From the NCBI RefSeq assembly GCF_900130065.1, contig NZ_FQXV01000006.1:124001-188000 (forward strand): 64,000 nt of DNA, written 5' to 3'. Position numbers and translations under genes: made by a program. The notes beneath the pieces are model-generated. The model ran no database searches and was not told where the DNA came from. It was given only the letters and a program-made list of their open reading frames with translations. Shown here piece by piece: positions 16,616-24,740 of the stretch (position 1 is its first letter; every line of letters starts with the position of its first letter). This DNA comes from Sporobacter termitidis DSM 10068. GTDB taxonomy: Bacteria; Bacillota; Clostridia; Oscillospirales; Oscillospiraceae.

Positions 16616-17752
16616 TTATTCACCGCGCAGAACGATTGCCGGGTCAACGTCCGTCGCGCTCCTGACGGGCAGCAGGCACGCCAGTCCGGTAATCGCGACC
16701 GAAACGATGAGTGTCGCCGGTATCAGCAGCGGCTGAAAGGATATGGAGCGGGCAAAAACATTGATGCTGACCGTTTGCGCAAACGCAAATCCAAGCGCCA
16801 CGCCCAGCAAGCCGCCCAGCCCGCCCAAGAGCAGGCCCTCGCCCAGAAATTCCTTGATAATGCTTTTGTTGGCCGCCCCCAGCGCTTTCTTCAGGCCGAT
16901 TTCGCGGCGCCGTTCCGCCACGACCGCCATCATCGTTGTTGCGACACAGATCATGGTGAGCAGCAACACCACGACCGTGACAAGATAAACAAGAGCCTGG
17001 AGCTTGGTTAAAACGGTCCCCTCGGACTGGGTGACGCGTTTGACGAGGCGGGGCGTGACGTCATCGACGTTCTCGCCGACCTGCCCGGCGATATCATTCA
17101 GTACCTGCTGCGTCGCGGAAATGCTGCATTCGACAACGTCCAGCACGCCGCTGTTCCCCATCAGGCCTTCCAAATCCGACAGGGGCATGAAGATAAACGC
17201 TTCCTCCGTGCCTCCGGTTTGAACGATGCCGGATACGGTAAAATCATGGCTGAAGCTCTTGCCGCCAATGTCCGTGCCCGACAGCGTAAAGGTGTCGCCC
17301 GGTGAAAGGCGGATGCGCTCCACCACCTCCTGCCCGATGAGTACCGACCCGCTGCCGGCGGGCCACTGTCCCGAGACAAACCAGTAGGGGCTGGTCTTTT
17401 TCACTTCATTCAAATCCGTCCCGGCCGCCATAAACGGCTGTTCGTTGATCTTGACCGTCTCATACCGGTAAGGAGCAATGCCGACAATATCCTCCGCCGG
17501 AATAAAGCCGGTTGCCTTTTTAACCTCGTCCGCGTTCAGCGCCGAATCGCCGCCGCCGGGAACAAATATGAGGTTTGCGCCGTAGGAGCGGAATTCCTCG
17601 CCCATCTGCCGGGGGATGTCGTAATAAATCGTGACGAGGCCGGACAGGATCGTCGCGCCGATGGCCACCGCCAAGAGCGCCACAAGCATTCTGGAACGGC
17701 GCCGGATGAGCGAGCTTGTGATCATTCTGAAATACATCGTTTGCCTTTTCAT
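16616..17752 (-). CDS. FtsX-like ABC permease, FTR1/P19 locus
   Basis: A 378-residue permease with one N-terminal helix (SRMLVALLAVAIGATILSGLV), a MacB-like extracellular domain and three C-terminal helices around VVAERRREIGLKKALGAANKSIIKEFLGE, the FtsX core signature. It starts 6 bases after the preceding permease stop, behind GGGAGGTGATCG, so both are cotranslated. Together with the next gene and the ATPase at 15935 it should form a MacB-type complex for ferrous iron handling outside the membrane. Confidence 0.88.
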   Translation of the reverse strand: MKRQTMYFRMITSSLIRRRSRMLVALLAVAIGATILSGLVTIYYDIPRQMGEEFRSYGANLIFVPGGGDSALNADEVKKATGFIPAEDIVGIAPYRYETVKINEQPFMAAGTDLNEVKKTSPYWFVSGQWPAGSGSVLIGQEVVERIRLSPGDTFTLSGTDIGGKSFSHDFTVSGIVQTGGTEEAFIFMPLSDLEGLMGNSGVLDVVECSISATQQVLNDIAGQVGENVDDVTPRLVKRVTQSEGTVLTKLQALVYLVTVVVLLLTMICVATTMMAVVAERRREIGLKKALGAANKSIIKEFLGEGLLLGGLGGLLGVALGFAFAQTVSINVFARSISFQPLLIPATLIVSVAITGLACLLPVRSATDVDPAIVLRGE

Positions 17753-17758
17753 ATACGA

Positions 17759-19042
17759 TCACCTCCCATGTAAGACTTCCGCCGGCCGAAGCGACAGCAG
17801 AAGCCGGATAGACGGGATGCTCCCCGCCAGGGTGACCAGCGCGACCAGGACGGCTACAAGGGGAATGACCATCGGTTTGATGTCGATGGCGGAGCCGAAG
17901 ACGGAATGCCCGATGATCTGGGCAAAACCGAGCCCGGCGAAGTATCCCACGACGCCGCCGACAACGGCGGTAATAAGGATCTCCGTTAAAACAAGCCATG
18001 TAATCGGGGAATTGCGGGCCCCGACCGCCTTTAGCAGCCCGATCTCGCGGCTGCGCTCCATCACGCTGGCCGTCACAAGATTGGAGATACCCAAGGCCGA
18101 GCCGACGAGGCTCAAAATAGTGATGAGCAGCATGAGAAGCTGCGTTTTTTCCAGGATCGCGCCCTCCGATTCCGCCACCTGGCGAATTGGCTTGGCGACG
18201 GCATCGGTGATGACTTCCTCGATCTGATAGCAGATTGAGCTGACATAGGCCGTACAGTACCATGTCTCCTGTTCTTTGATCGACAGGCTGTTGGGGTTCT
18301 GCGCCGCCCGGCGGGCGAGCTCGTTATCGGGCGTCGTCAACGCGCTGACCTCCACGCTGCTGACGAGCCCCGCCCGGTCCGCCAGCTCCTGCGCGGTCGG
18401 CAAGGGGACATAAATTTGTTCATCCTCGTCGCTTCCGGCATTAAAAATGCCCTTGACGGTGAGCTTTTTCGTTCGTTCTCCGCTCTCAAGGGTGATGGTA
18501 TCCCCGACCTGAATATTGTTCCTGCCCGCGACAAGGCTGCCTACCATGGCGGAATTTTCGTCCTGATCGGCCAGCCACTGCCCGGAGACGTCCCACCAGC
18601 TTTTCATGCTTTCCATGCCCGTATCCAGAGATTCCCCCGTGGGAAGATCCAGGTGGTGGCTGAACCATGTTCCCACAAGCTTCACTTCGCTGTCCTGGGC
18701 GGCCAGCTTGACCTTTGCATTCAGGTAAGGCGTGAAATCCACGATATTATGAGCCCAGAAAATTGTCTTCATATTGCCGAGCTCCGACTCTTTCAAATAT
18801 TGGTCCGACACGCCGGAGCCCTCCCCGACGCCGTAAAGGTCGTCAAGCAGGGACGCGCCCTTGGGCAGGACGTTTATATTGGCGCCGTATGTCTTCAGCT
18901 CCTGATTTACTTTATCTCCCACGTCCAGCATCACATTGAGCATGGCCGCGGCAAGGGAGGCTCCCAAGGCGATCGTAAACGCGATCATGAGCATTTTCCC
19001 TTTTTGCCGCAAAAACGCGCCCTTTACCATTCTCCAGAACAT
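17759..19042 (-). CDS. FtsX-like ABC permease, FTR1/P19 locus
   Basis: A 427-residue permease paralogous to the downstream gene. It has one N-terminal helix (GKMLMIAFTIALGASLAAAML), an extracellular domain of about 260 residues and the C-terminal FtsX block ASVMERSREIGLLKAVGARNSPITWLVLTEI. ATG 19042 follows GGGAGGTGGCTGA and lies 12 bases after the DUF2318 gene. The order FTR1, P19, DUF2318, permease, permease, ATPase matches known P19-type iron systems. Confidence 0.88.
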   Translation of the reverse strand: MFWRMVKGAFLRQKGKMLMIAFTIALGASLAAAMLNVMLDVGDKVNQELKTYGANINVLPKGASLLDDLYGVGEGSGVSDQYLKESELGNMKTIFWAHNIVDFTPYLNAKVKLAAQDSEVKLVGTWFSHHLDLPTGESLDTGMESMKSWWDVSGQWLADQDENSAMVGSLVAGRNNIQVGDTITLESGERTKKLTVKGIFNAGSDEDEQIYVPLPTAQELADRAGLVSSVEVSALTTPDNELARRAAQNPNSLSIKEQETWYCTAYVSSICYQIEEVITDAVAKPIRQVAESEGAILEKTQLLMLLITILSLVGSALGISNLVTASVMERSREIGLLKAVGARNSPITWLVLTEILITAVVGGVVGYFAGLGFAQIIGHSVFGSAIDIKPMVIPLVAVLVALVTLAGSIPSIRLLLSLRPAEVLHGR

Positions 19043-19054
19043 TCAGCCACCTCC

Positions 19055-20305
19055 CTATTCAAACCTTTTCTTTTCATTTTCCAGATTTTGCGTCTGTATC
19101 ACCATATTGCCGCCGCTCAGAGTATAGGCCAGGGGCACAGGATTGCATCCGCCCTTGAAGCCTATGGTGGACGTGTTCATAACGACGTCGCACAGCTTGC
19201 AGACAACCTCATTGTTGCCGCGCTCATAGTACCCTGTCGGGCCGCAGATATCGCAGGCATCCAGCCCGACCCCATAAGCGTTCGACGCGTTCTTTTTGAT
19301 GACGATAAACCGGACCTCGGTACCGTTTGAGGCTGTATAGATGAAGCGGTGCAAATGCCCGTCGCCGACGTTTTCAAGAGGTATCACGATCTCACTGCCG
19401 ACAATATTCATCGGCTCGGCGGGGGAAAGAACAGCCTCCCGCTCATCGTAGGCCCTGACCACCGTCAGGCATAAAACCGAGAGGATGTATCCCACCAGAA
19501 CAACAGTGCACCAGCGCCTCTGCCGGCGAGACGCCGCGCGGATTTTCCGGTGCTGCGCGGCGTTGGAAAACGCCTCTTTGGGGTGCAGGCTTTTTATCCA
19601 TAACACGACCGGCAGAAGGAGTGTGGCCGCCATAATAACGTACAGAAAATAGTCGTTGTAGTTCACGGACAGCTTAATAAAGTCAAACAGCCCTTTTGAC
19701 ATGGGGATAATGCGCCTTGCCAGCAGGAACTGCGCAATGGTTGCAATCTGCTTTACCATATTGACGGCAAGCCCCGCGGTCAGCAAAATGCGTACCAGCT
19801 TAAACGGCAGGCCCATTCCGGCCTTGTACAGGGCAAGCCCCGAAAGCCCCACGACCAGCAGGCCGCCCAGATATCCGATCGCCCGGAAAAGAAAATCCGT
19901 ACTGAAGACGCTTTCACCCGCCGTAAGAAAATCGGTAGGATACAGGAATATATCGGGTAGCGCGTAGAGCAGCAGCGCGGCTGCTGAAACGGCATAAACG
20001 GCGCTCCATATCCTTTCGTGAAAATTGGGCGCTTTCTTTTGCAGAACGCCCCAGGAAAATATATAGAACAGAATTTCCGCAAGGATCGCAACAGATAATA
20101 TACCGATGTTAAAGTACTCTCTGTTGATCAGGACGGTTGTGGATTTGAGGACCGCCAGGGCGAGGGCGGACGCGGCGCCCGCGATAAATCCCCAGAACAG
20201 CCATTTTTTCTGTTTACCGCCGGGCCGCGCAAGCGCGAACAGCATCGCCAGGAGAATACCGGTGGTAAGCGAATTCTGCACAACCTGTATGAGATATTTC
20301 AGCAC
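19055..20305 (-). CDS. DUF2318 Fe-S/membrane protein of the FTR1/P19 locus
   Basis: A 416-residue protein with eight to nine hydrophobic helices in the first 290 residues and a C-terminal extracytoplasmic DUF2318 domain holding the cysteine set CDICG ... CKLCDVVMN ... GGCNP (about residues 352-395). Such domains are predicted to bind an Fe-S cluster or metal. The start is GTG 20305 behind GGAGAGGATCACATC. Homologues are regular partners of FTR1 and P19, presumably for electron transfer during iron uptake. Confidence 0.88.
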   Translation of the reverse strand: MLKYLIQVVQNSLTTGILLAMLFALARPGGKQKKWLFWGFIAGAASALALAVLKSTTVLINREYFNIGILSVAILAEILFYIFSWGVLQKKAPNFHERIWSAVYAVSAAALLLYALPDIFLYPTDFLTAGESVFSTDFLFRAIGYLGGLLVVGLSGLALYKAGMGLPFKLVRILLTAGLAVNMVKQIATIAQFLLARRIIPMSKGLFDFIKLSVNYNDYFLYVIMAATLLLPVVLWIKSLHPKEAFSNAAQHRKIRAASRRQRRWCTVVLVGYILSVLCLTVVRAYDEREAVLSPAEPMNIVGSEIVIPLENVGDGHLHRFIYTASNGTEVRFIVIKKNASNAYGVGLDACDICGPTGYYERGNNEVVCKLCDVVMNTSTIGFKGGCNPVPLAYTLSGGNMVIQTQNLENEKKRFE

Positions 20306-20422
20306 GATGTGATCCTCTCCCTGTGAGTATAAATGAACCGCGCCATGACAGCCTCGCGCCTACACGCGAACTGACCATGGCGCGTATCATCGTATCCCCG
20401 GATACTTAATTAATTGTGTGAA

Positions 20423-21085
20423 TTACCAAACCCGAGGGACATAATCAAAATCCCATTGCGCTACAAGCGGCTCGGTCCAATAACGCCCGCTGACGCCCGT
20501 TTCTTTATCCACGTGCAGAAGGAAGCCCTGGGCCTCCGGATTTTCAATGGTGAACTTGACCTTATACGTTCCGGCCGGACCGAGCTTGATATTCGCGCCG
20601 TAATGGGGGCCGTCGCTGGCGTTCATGGGCATAAAGGTCCCTTCCACCTTCGTTTGTCCGTCCTCGCTGGTGATTTCATATTTCACCGTCAGCCAGGGTA
20701 CAAAGTCGCCCACGCCATAGCCGAGGTCATTCTTCAGCGCGGAGATGTCCGCCTCGATATGCATGTCGGCCTCGGAAGCCGGAATACCCGCCCTGTCGGC
20801 CGGTTCCATATCCACCGGCTGGAAGTAAACGGCGCCGACGTTCAGCGGCCCAAGCTCCTGATCGTCGCCGATGGGGAATTCCTCGAAACCGGCGGCCTCG
20901 CCGGGCGCGGCCGCCTCGCCGCCGTCGTCACTCGCGTCATCGCTCGGGCTGGCACTCGGGCTATCCGAAGGCGTGCCGGAAGCGGTACCACCGGAAGAAT
21001 TGCTGCTCGTCGAGCAACCGGCAAGCGCAAGCGACAGAATCATCGCCAGCGCGAGAACGAGAACCGATGCCTTTTTAAATTTCAC
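20423..21085 (-). CDS. P19/Tp34-type iron-binding lipoprotein
   Basis: A 220-residue lipoprotein. The signal peptide ends LALAGC (Cys24) and is followed by a long Ser/Gly/Pro/Asp linker (residues 25-70). The mature domain is the P19/Tp34 iron-transport family: PLNVGAVYFQPVDMEP, ADMHIEADI (likely metal Met/His/Glu) and FMPMNASDGPHYGANI (Met and His ligands). It should bind iron or copper and feed FTR1. Start is GTG 21085 behind GGGAGGAATAAAAA. The linker is a Gram-positive feature replacing the periplasmic signal of proteobacterial P19. Confidence 0.9.
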   Translation of the reverse strand: MKFKKASVLVLALAMILSLALAGCSTSSNSSGGTASGTPSDSPSASPSDDASDDGGEAAAPGEAAGFEEFPIGDDQELGPLNVGAVYFQPVDMEPADRAGIPASEADMHIEADISALKNDLGYGVGDFVPWLTVKYEITSEDGQTKVEGTFMPMNASDGPHYGANIKLGPAGTYKVKFTIENPEAQGFLLHVDKETGVSGRYWTEPLVAQWDFDYVPRVW

Positions 21086-21155
21086 TTTTTATTCCTCCCA
21101 GAAATATGTTATTTTTGCGCCATAAGCTTATAGATTTTATGGCTGCCAAATTTGA

Positions 21156-22409
21156 TTACCTGGACTTATCCTCTTTCTGCTCCAAAACGGCCGGTCCGTC
21201 TGCGGAAGACGCCTTCAGCGCCCGCACTTTTCTCATCTTCCTGATCTGGAGCACAAACGTGAGGACTGTCAGCGCAAGCAGAAGAACCTGCGGGAGCAGC
21301 GTTTCCAGCGTGGGGTAAATACCCAGGATGTCAACCGAGCTGATCCCGGGGATCGGCGTGACTCCAACGAGATTTCCTTCCTGCAGCTCCTTGACGCCGG
21401 AACCCACAAAGGTGATGGACATAACAAACAGCAGGATGCTGGTGCCGAGGAAGAACGGCTTCAGCGGCAGCTTAATGCTCATAAAGCGGATCAGCAGATA
21501 GATGACCACAAGCGCCACACAGCCTATACCGAGGCCGAGCCAGACCATGTTGAAATACGTCTTTGTCCCGTCCAGCAGCGCCTGATAGAACAGGATTGTC
21601 TCGGCGCCTTCCCGGAAAACGGCGAGGAAAGCGGCGAACGCGAGGGAAAACACGCTCCCTTTCGTCACCGAGCTTTGAACCTTTCCTTCGATGTAACTCG
21701 TCCACGCCGCGGCCTCCGATTTGGAAACCATCCAGTTGCTGACATAAAACAGCACGGCAACGGCAACGAGCATGGTGAGCCCCTCGGTAATTTCCTGATT
21801 GGCACCGCTGGCGCCGGACAGGCTGTTTAAAATAAACGCCATCACAACGCTTGCGCCCAAGGCGATGAGCGCGCCCCAATAGACCGCCCGGGTTTTATCC
21901 TTATTGCCGCTTTTCACGAGATAAGCAATGATCGCGCCGACGACGATGATCGCCTCAAAGCCCTCTCTTGTGATGATCAGGAGCGCGGAAAGGAAAACGC
22001 CAACGGCGCTCTCTTTTTTTCCATCCAGCTGATCGGCATCCTCCCTGAGCAGCTTAATCAGCTCGTCCAGCGAGGCTCTGACTTCCTCCTTCGGTTTTCC
22101 GGCATTTATGGCCTTTTTTGCAGCGCTGAACTGATACTCCACCGTGGCCGCCCGGTTGCCCGAAATATGCGCCATTACCGTCTTTTCAAAGCCTAACTTC
22201 TCATAATACGAATAATAGGCCACATCAACCTGTTCCTTAGCGGCTTTCGCCTCTCCGGCTGTATATGTATCGTAAGACTCATCCAAAATGGATTCCATCT
22301 CGTCTACGACATCATTCCAGGTTTCATGCGCGGCGGCGGCAGACGCCGTAACAGAGAGCATACTGATGAAAACCAGCACCAGCGCAATCACAGCAAACAA
22401 TTTACGCAC
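21156..22409 (-). CDS. FTR1-family iron permease
   Basis: A 417-residue protein with a signal peptide, an extracellular helical domain (about residues 28-135), then seven transmembrane helices. Both iron-conducting REXXE motifs are present: REGFE at 148-152 and REGAE at 266-270. This is the EfeU/FetM-like architecture. It is the first gene of the iron operon, starts at GTG 22409 behind GGGAGGTATAAAAG, and has a GTTAG-N6-CTAAC palindrome 86 bases upstream, consistent with DtxR-type iron repression. It should move iron delivered by P19 across the membrane. Confidence 0.93.
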   Translation of the reverse strand: MRKLFAVIALVLVFISMLSVTASAAAAHETWNDVVDEMESILDESYDTYTAGEAKAAKEQVDVAYYSYYEKLGFEKTVMAHISGNRAATVEYQFSAAKKAINAGKPKEEVRASLDELIKLLREDADQLDGKKESAVGVFLSALLIITREGFEAIIVVGAIIAYLVKSGNKDKTRAVYWGALIALGASVVMAFILNSLSGASGANQEITEGLTMLVAVAVLFYVSNWMVSKSEAAAWTSYIEGKVQSSVTKGSVFSLAFAAFLAVFREGAETILFYQALLDGTKTYFNMVWLGLGIGCVALVVIYLLIRFMSIKLPLKPFFLGTSILLFVMSITFVGSGVKELQEGNLVGVTPIPGISSVDILGIYPTLETLLPQVLLLALTVLTFVLQIRKMRKVRALKASSADGPAVLEQKEDKSR

Positions 22410-22494
22410 CTTTTATACCTCCCTTCTCTCATTGATCGACAAGCTCCGGCGCATACCGCCTATGCCTACCGGTTTCGTAAAGCACCATACACAT

Positions 22495-22510
22495 GTTAGA
22501 GGCTTCTAAC
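22495..22510 (-). promoter_or_regulatory. DtxR-type operator upstream of the FTR1 operon
   Basis: GTTAGAGGCTTCTAAC is an inverted repeat of GTTAG with a 6-base spacer. It matches the half-sites of the DtxR/IdeR operator and three further copies in this region. Confidence 0.65.
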
Positions 22511-22570
22511 CCGGATCACAAGGGCCAGTTTTGGAAATCCGGATGGCTCCAGACGCGATGGCTCCCCGAA

Positions 22571-22630
22571 TAAAAAGATACCGGCCGCAGCCATTGCGAA
22601 GCTTCTGCTTTCAATGGCTGCGGCCGGTAT
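22571..22630 (-). terminator. Terminator of feoA
   Basis: A perfect 19-bp stem (22578-22596 with 22612-22630) with a 15-base loop begins at the base after the feoA stop. On the minus strand it is followed by CTTTTTATT. It separates feoA from the FTR1 operon. Confidence 0.9.
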
Positions 22631-22843
22631 TTATACTATGATTTTGCGCGCCAGCGCTCCGCTAATGGCGATGCGCTTATCCTTAACGCGGACAATAAGG
22701 CTGTCCTCACATGGCCTTAATACCACAACAAGCTCGCAATCGACGGTAATTCCGGCCTCTTCGAGGGCATTTTTTACTTTATCCCCGGCCCAAATTGCCT
22801 TGACCTGATGTACGTCACCAAGCGGCGCCAATGATAAAAGCAT
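22631..22843 (-). CDS. feoA: FeoA-domain protein
   Basis: A 70-residue SH3-like protein: MLLSLAPLGDVHQVKAIWAGDKVKNALEEAGITVDCELVVV and the C-terminal SLIVRVKDKRIAISGALARKI. This is the full FeoA family length. FeoA assists the FeoB ferrous permease or acts as a signalling SH3 domain; no feoB is present here. The start is placed at ATG 22843, about 11 bases after AGGA; an upstream TTG at 22852 is too close to that site. A TTTAG-N6-CTAAC palindrome lies 70 bases upstream, and the gene is closed by a strong terminator. Confidence 0.85.
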   Translation of the reverse strand: MLLSLAPLGDVHQVKAIWAGDKVKNALEEAGITVDCELVVVLRPCEDSLIVRVKDKRIAISGALARKIIV

Positions 22844-22912
22844 CACAGCCAATTCCTGATATGTTATTTGGCCGTCAGCGGCGAAAGGCCGCCATGCCGT
22901 CCATAAGCATAT

Positions 22913-22928
22913 TTTAGAATTGTCTAAC
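22913..22928 (-). promoter_or_regulatory. DtxR-type operator upstream of feoA
   Basis: TTTAGAATTGTCTAAC shows the TTAG-N6-CTAAC layout of the other three boxes. It overlaps the stop codon (22924-22926) of the preceding regulator gene and lies 70 bases before the feoA start. Confidence 0.6.
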
Positions 22929-24459
22929 TCAAAGCAAAAGAACCAGTATCGACGTCTTTTATGGCTCCATGCTTATTTTCATGCCATGCCTCGTAAAGGC
23001 GTTCGACCGCATCGGGGATATCCTGATGCGCAATTCCCCCGTAGTTCAACAGCACCGTTCCGCTCCGGCCCCTATCGGGGCGGCTCCAATACCGGGACGT
23101 TGGATACACCCCGACGCCGGCCTCCCGGGCCCGGCCGACCAGTTCTTCCTCTTTTACAGGCCACTTGGCCTGAACGAGAAGATGCAGCCCGGCATGAAAG
23201 CCCGAAATATATATGCTGCTTCCGAATCTGTTCCTCAGCGCATTTACAAGCGTCTCACATTTCGCCTTATGGATTTTTCTCATTTTCCTCAAGTGGCTTT
23301 CCCAACGGCCTTCTTTCATAAAAAGCTCCAATGGTTTTTGCGTCAGAAACGATACGAAGGGCGCGTGGTTATCCAACCGCCTGTGTAATCTGTCCAGCAT
23401 CGTCTGAGGAACGACCATGTACGAGACGCCGGCGCACGGAAACAGCAGGTCAGAAAAGCTGCCTATATAAAAAACCCTGTCCGCACAGAGGGACTGAACC
23501 GCGGGAAGCGGCCTGACACCATGCTGGAAATGACAGTTGCAATCATCCTCGATAATAAAGGCGTCCCTGTGTTCGGCCCACGCCGCAAATTCCTTCCGTC
23601 TGGACGCGGGCATGACGACCCCTGTGGGGAACTGATGGGAGGGGGTGACGTATGCCGCTGCTGTATTTGCCGCCGCGAGCGATTTTATATCGGCGCCGTG
23701 ACGGTCAAGCGCCATGGGGCATATACGCAGGCCGTTATTCTGGAACGTCGTGCGCGACCGATCGTCGCCCGGCTCTTCCATGGCGATGGCCTGTCCCTTA
23801 TCCGCCGATTTCAGAAGCTGACAGGCAATATCGAGGCAAAATTGCGTGCCTGTTGTCACCACGATCTGTTCAGGGGTGCAATTGACGTCCCGATAATTAT
23901 GGATAAATTTCTGTATTTCTGTACGAAGCCCCGCTTCGCCGAAAACCGACTCCTGGTGGGCCAGGTCCTCTCTGTAGTCCTGAAAACACCTGCAGATCAG
24001 TCTTTGCCACTGACCGCAGGGAAGCTCGGAGGGAAGAATCCTGCCGCGCCGGAAATCGTAAGTAATATCCTCCCGCGCCGGCTCTTCGCCGGGCTTCTCG
24101 CAATTACATGTCTCACAGGTGCACACACCGGAACAATTGCAGACGCCGGAACAAACGCAGTCGCCGGAGCAATTACAGGTGTCAGCGCAATTACAGGCAT
24201 CACATTGCCGAAACATTTCCATGTCCGAGGTTTCCACATAATAGCCTTTTCGCTGCACGCTTGTTATGAAGCCTTCGGCAAATAATTGGCCGTAAGCCAA
24301 CTCGACCGTATTCCTGCTGATATGCAGCTCCATGGATACCGCCCGGCTCGACTTGAGCTTTGCCCCGGGCTTGAGCGTTCCGCTGAGTATGTCTGCCTTA
24401 AGCCTCTCGTACAATTGGGTATATAGCGGTACTTTGCTTTCCTCGTCAATCATCACCAT
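22924..24459 (-). CDS. MocR-like GntR/aminotransferase-fold regulator with a cysteine-repeat linker and lost PLP lysine
   Basis: A 511-residue protein from ATG 24459 (behind AAAGGGGCGGG). Residues 5-75 form a GntR winged helix (YTQLYERLKADILSGTLKPG; SRNTVELAYGQLFAEGF). Residues 135-495 are an aminotransferase class I fold as in MocR/PdxR. Between them, residues 86-120 hold 13 cysteines in CxC units spaced by three residues, as in a metallothionein. The motif that normally carries the PLP Schiff-base lysine (SKTLFPGLRLGY-type) reads GSFSDLLFPCAGVSY, with Asp337 replacing Lys; the EDDYDSEF-type strand reads EDDCNCHF. PLP binding is therefore doubtful and metal or redox sensing plausible. Two DtxR-type boxes and a CsoR-like palindrome lie upstream, feoA and the FTR1 operon downstream. 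Confidence 0.85.
   Translation of the reverse strand: MVMIDEESKVPLYTQLYERLKADILSGTLKPGAKLKSSRAVSMELHISRNTVELAYGQLFAEGFITSVQRKGYYVETSDMEMFRQCDACNCADTCNCSGDCVCSGVCNCSGVCTCETCNCEKPGEEPAREDITYDFRRGRILPSELPCGQWQRLICRCFQDYREDLAHQESVFGEAGLRTEIQKFIHNYRDVNCTPEQIVVTTGTQFCLDIACQLLKSADKGQAIAMEEPGDDRSRTTFQNNGLRICPMALDRHGADIKSLAAANTAAAYVTPSHQFPTGVVMPASRRKEFAAWAEHRDAFIIEDDCNCHFQHGVRPLPAVQSLCADRVFYIGSFSDLLFPCAGVSYMVVPQTMLDRLHRRLDNHAPFVSFLTQKPLELFMKEGRWESHLRKMRKIHKAKCETLVNALRNRFGSSIYISGFHAGLHLLVQAKWPVKEEELVGRAREAGVGVYPTSRYWSRPDRGRSGTVLLNYGGIAHQDIPDAVERLYEAWHENKHGAIKDVDTGSFALS
24100..24204 (-). repeat. 18-bp in-frame tandem repeats coding the Cys linker
   Basis: Four diverged 18-base units (plus-strand cores such as GAACAATTGCAGACGCCG, GAACAAACGCAGTCGCCG, GAGCAATTACAGGTGTCA) lie in tandem with partial units at the edges. 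Each encodes a hexapeptide CxC-(S/A)-(G/D)-x, so the cysteine linker grew by in-frame duplication. Confidence 0.8.
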
Positions 24460-24500
24460 ATGCCCGCCCCTTTCTGCCTGCGCTTTATTGCGCAAAATAA

Positions 24501-24516
24501 GTTAGTCTATTCTAAC
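24501..24516 (-). promoter_or_regulatory. DtxR-type operator upstream of the MocR-like gene
   Basis: GTTAGTCTATTCTAAC is a perfect GTTAG-N6-CTAAC palindrome 42 bases before the MocR-like start. Confidence 0.65.
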
Positions 24517-24574
24517 TCTTGCGTATGATTTTACGACTGCCTTTACGCATGCCGGCCTGGTCCTTCTTTCTTGA

Positions 24575-24594
24575 ATATACCCCTATGGGTATAT
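24575..24594 (-). promoter_or_regulatory. CsoR/CstR-like palindrome in the MocR-like promoter region
   Basis: ATATACCCCTATGGGTATAT has perfect 8-bp arms around CTAT. The TACCC/GGGTA arms resemble operators of the CsoR family (copper, nickel, formaldehyde or persulfide sensors). No CsoR-family gene is in the window. The rest of 24460-24740 holds two DtxR-type boxes and no gene. Confidence 0.55.
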
Positions 24595-24635
24595 CGTGTC
24601 AATGGCTATTTCAAATGCCAGGGGGCAGGCGATTA

Positions 24636-24651
24636 GTTAGGGGGCTCTAAC
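24636..24651 (-). promoter_or_regulatory. Second DtxR-type operator upstream of the MocR-like gene
   Basis: GTTAGGGGGCTCTAAC is another GTTAG-N6-CTAAC palindrome, 177 bases before the MocR-like start and 90 bases after the end of the metal ATPase gene. Confidence 0.6.
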
Positions 24652-24740
24652 TGTGATCCCGGACAAAGCAGCGCCGGGCCGCGCTGCTTGTCGCCGTATC
24701 ATCGCCTGGGGGTATGTATTACCTTTTTATTTCCCGATCT

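Noticed and set aside
12693-22409. MacB-type drug or antimicrobial-peptide exporter
   Set aside because: FTR1, P19 and DUF2318 in the same operon identify an iron system.
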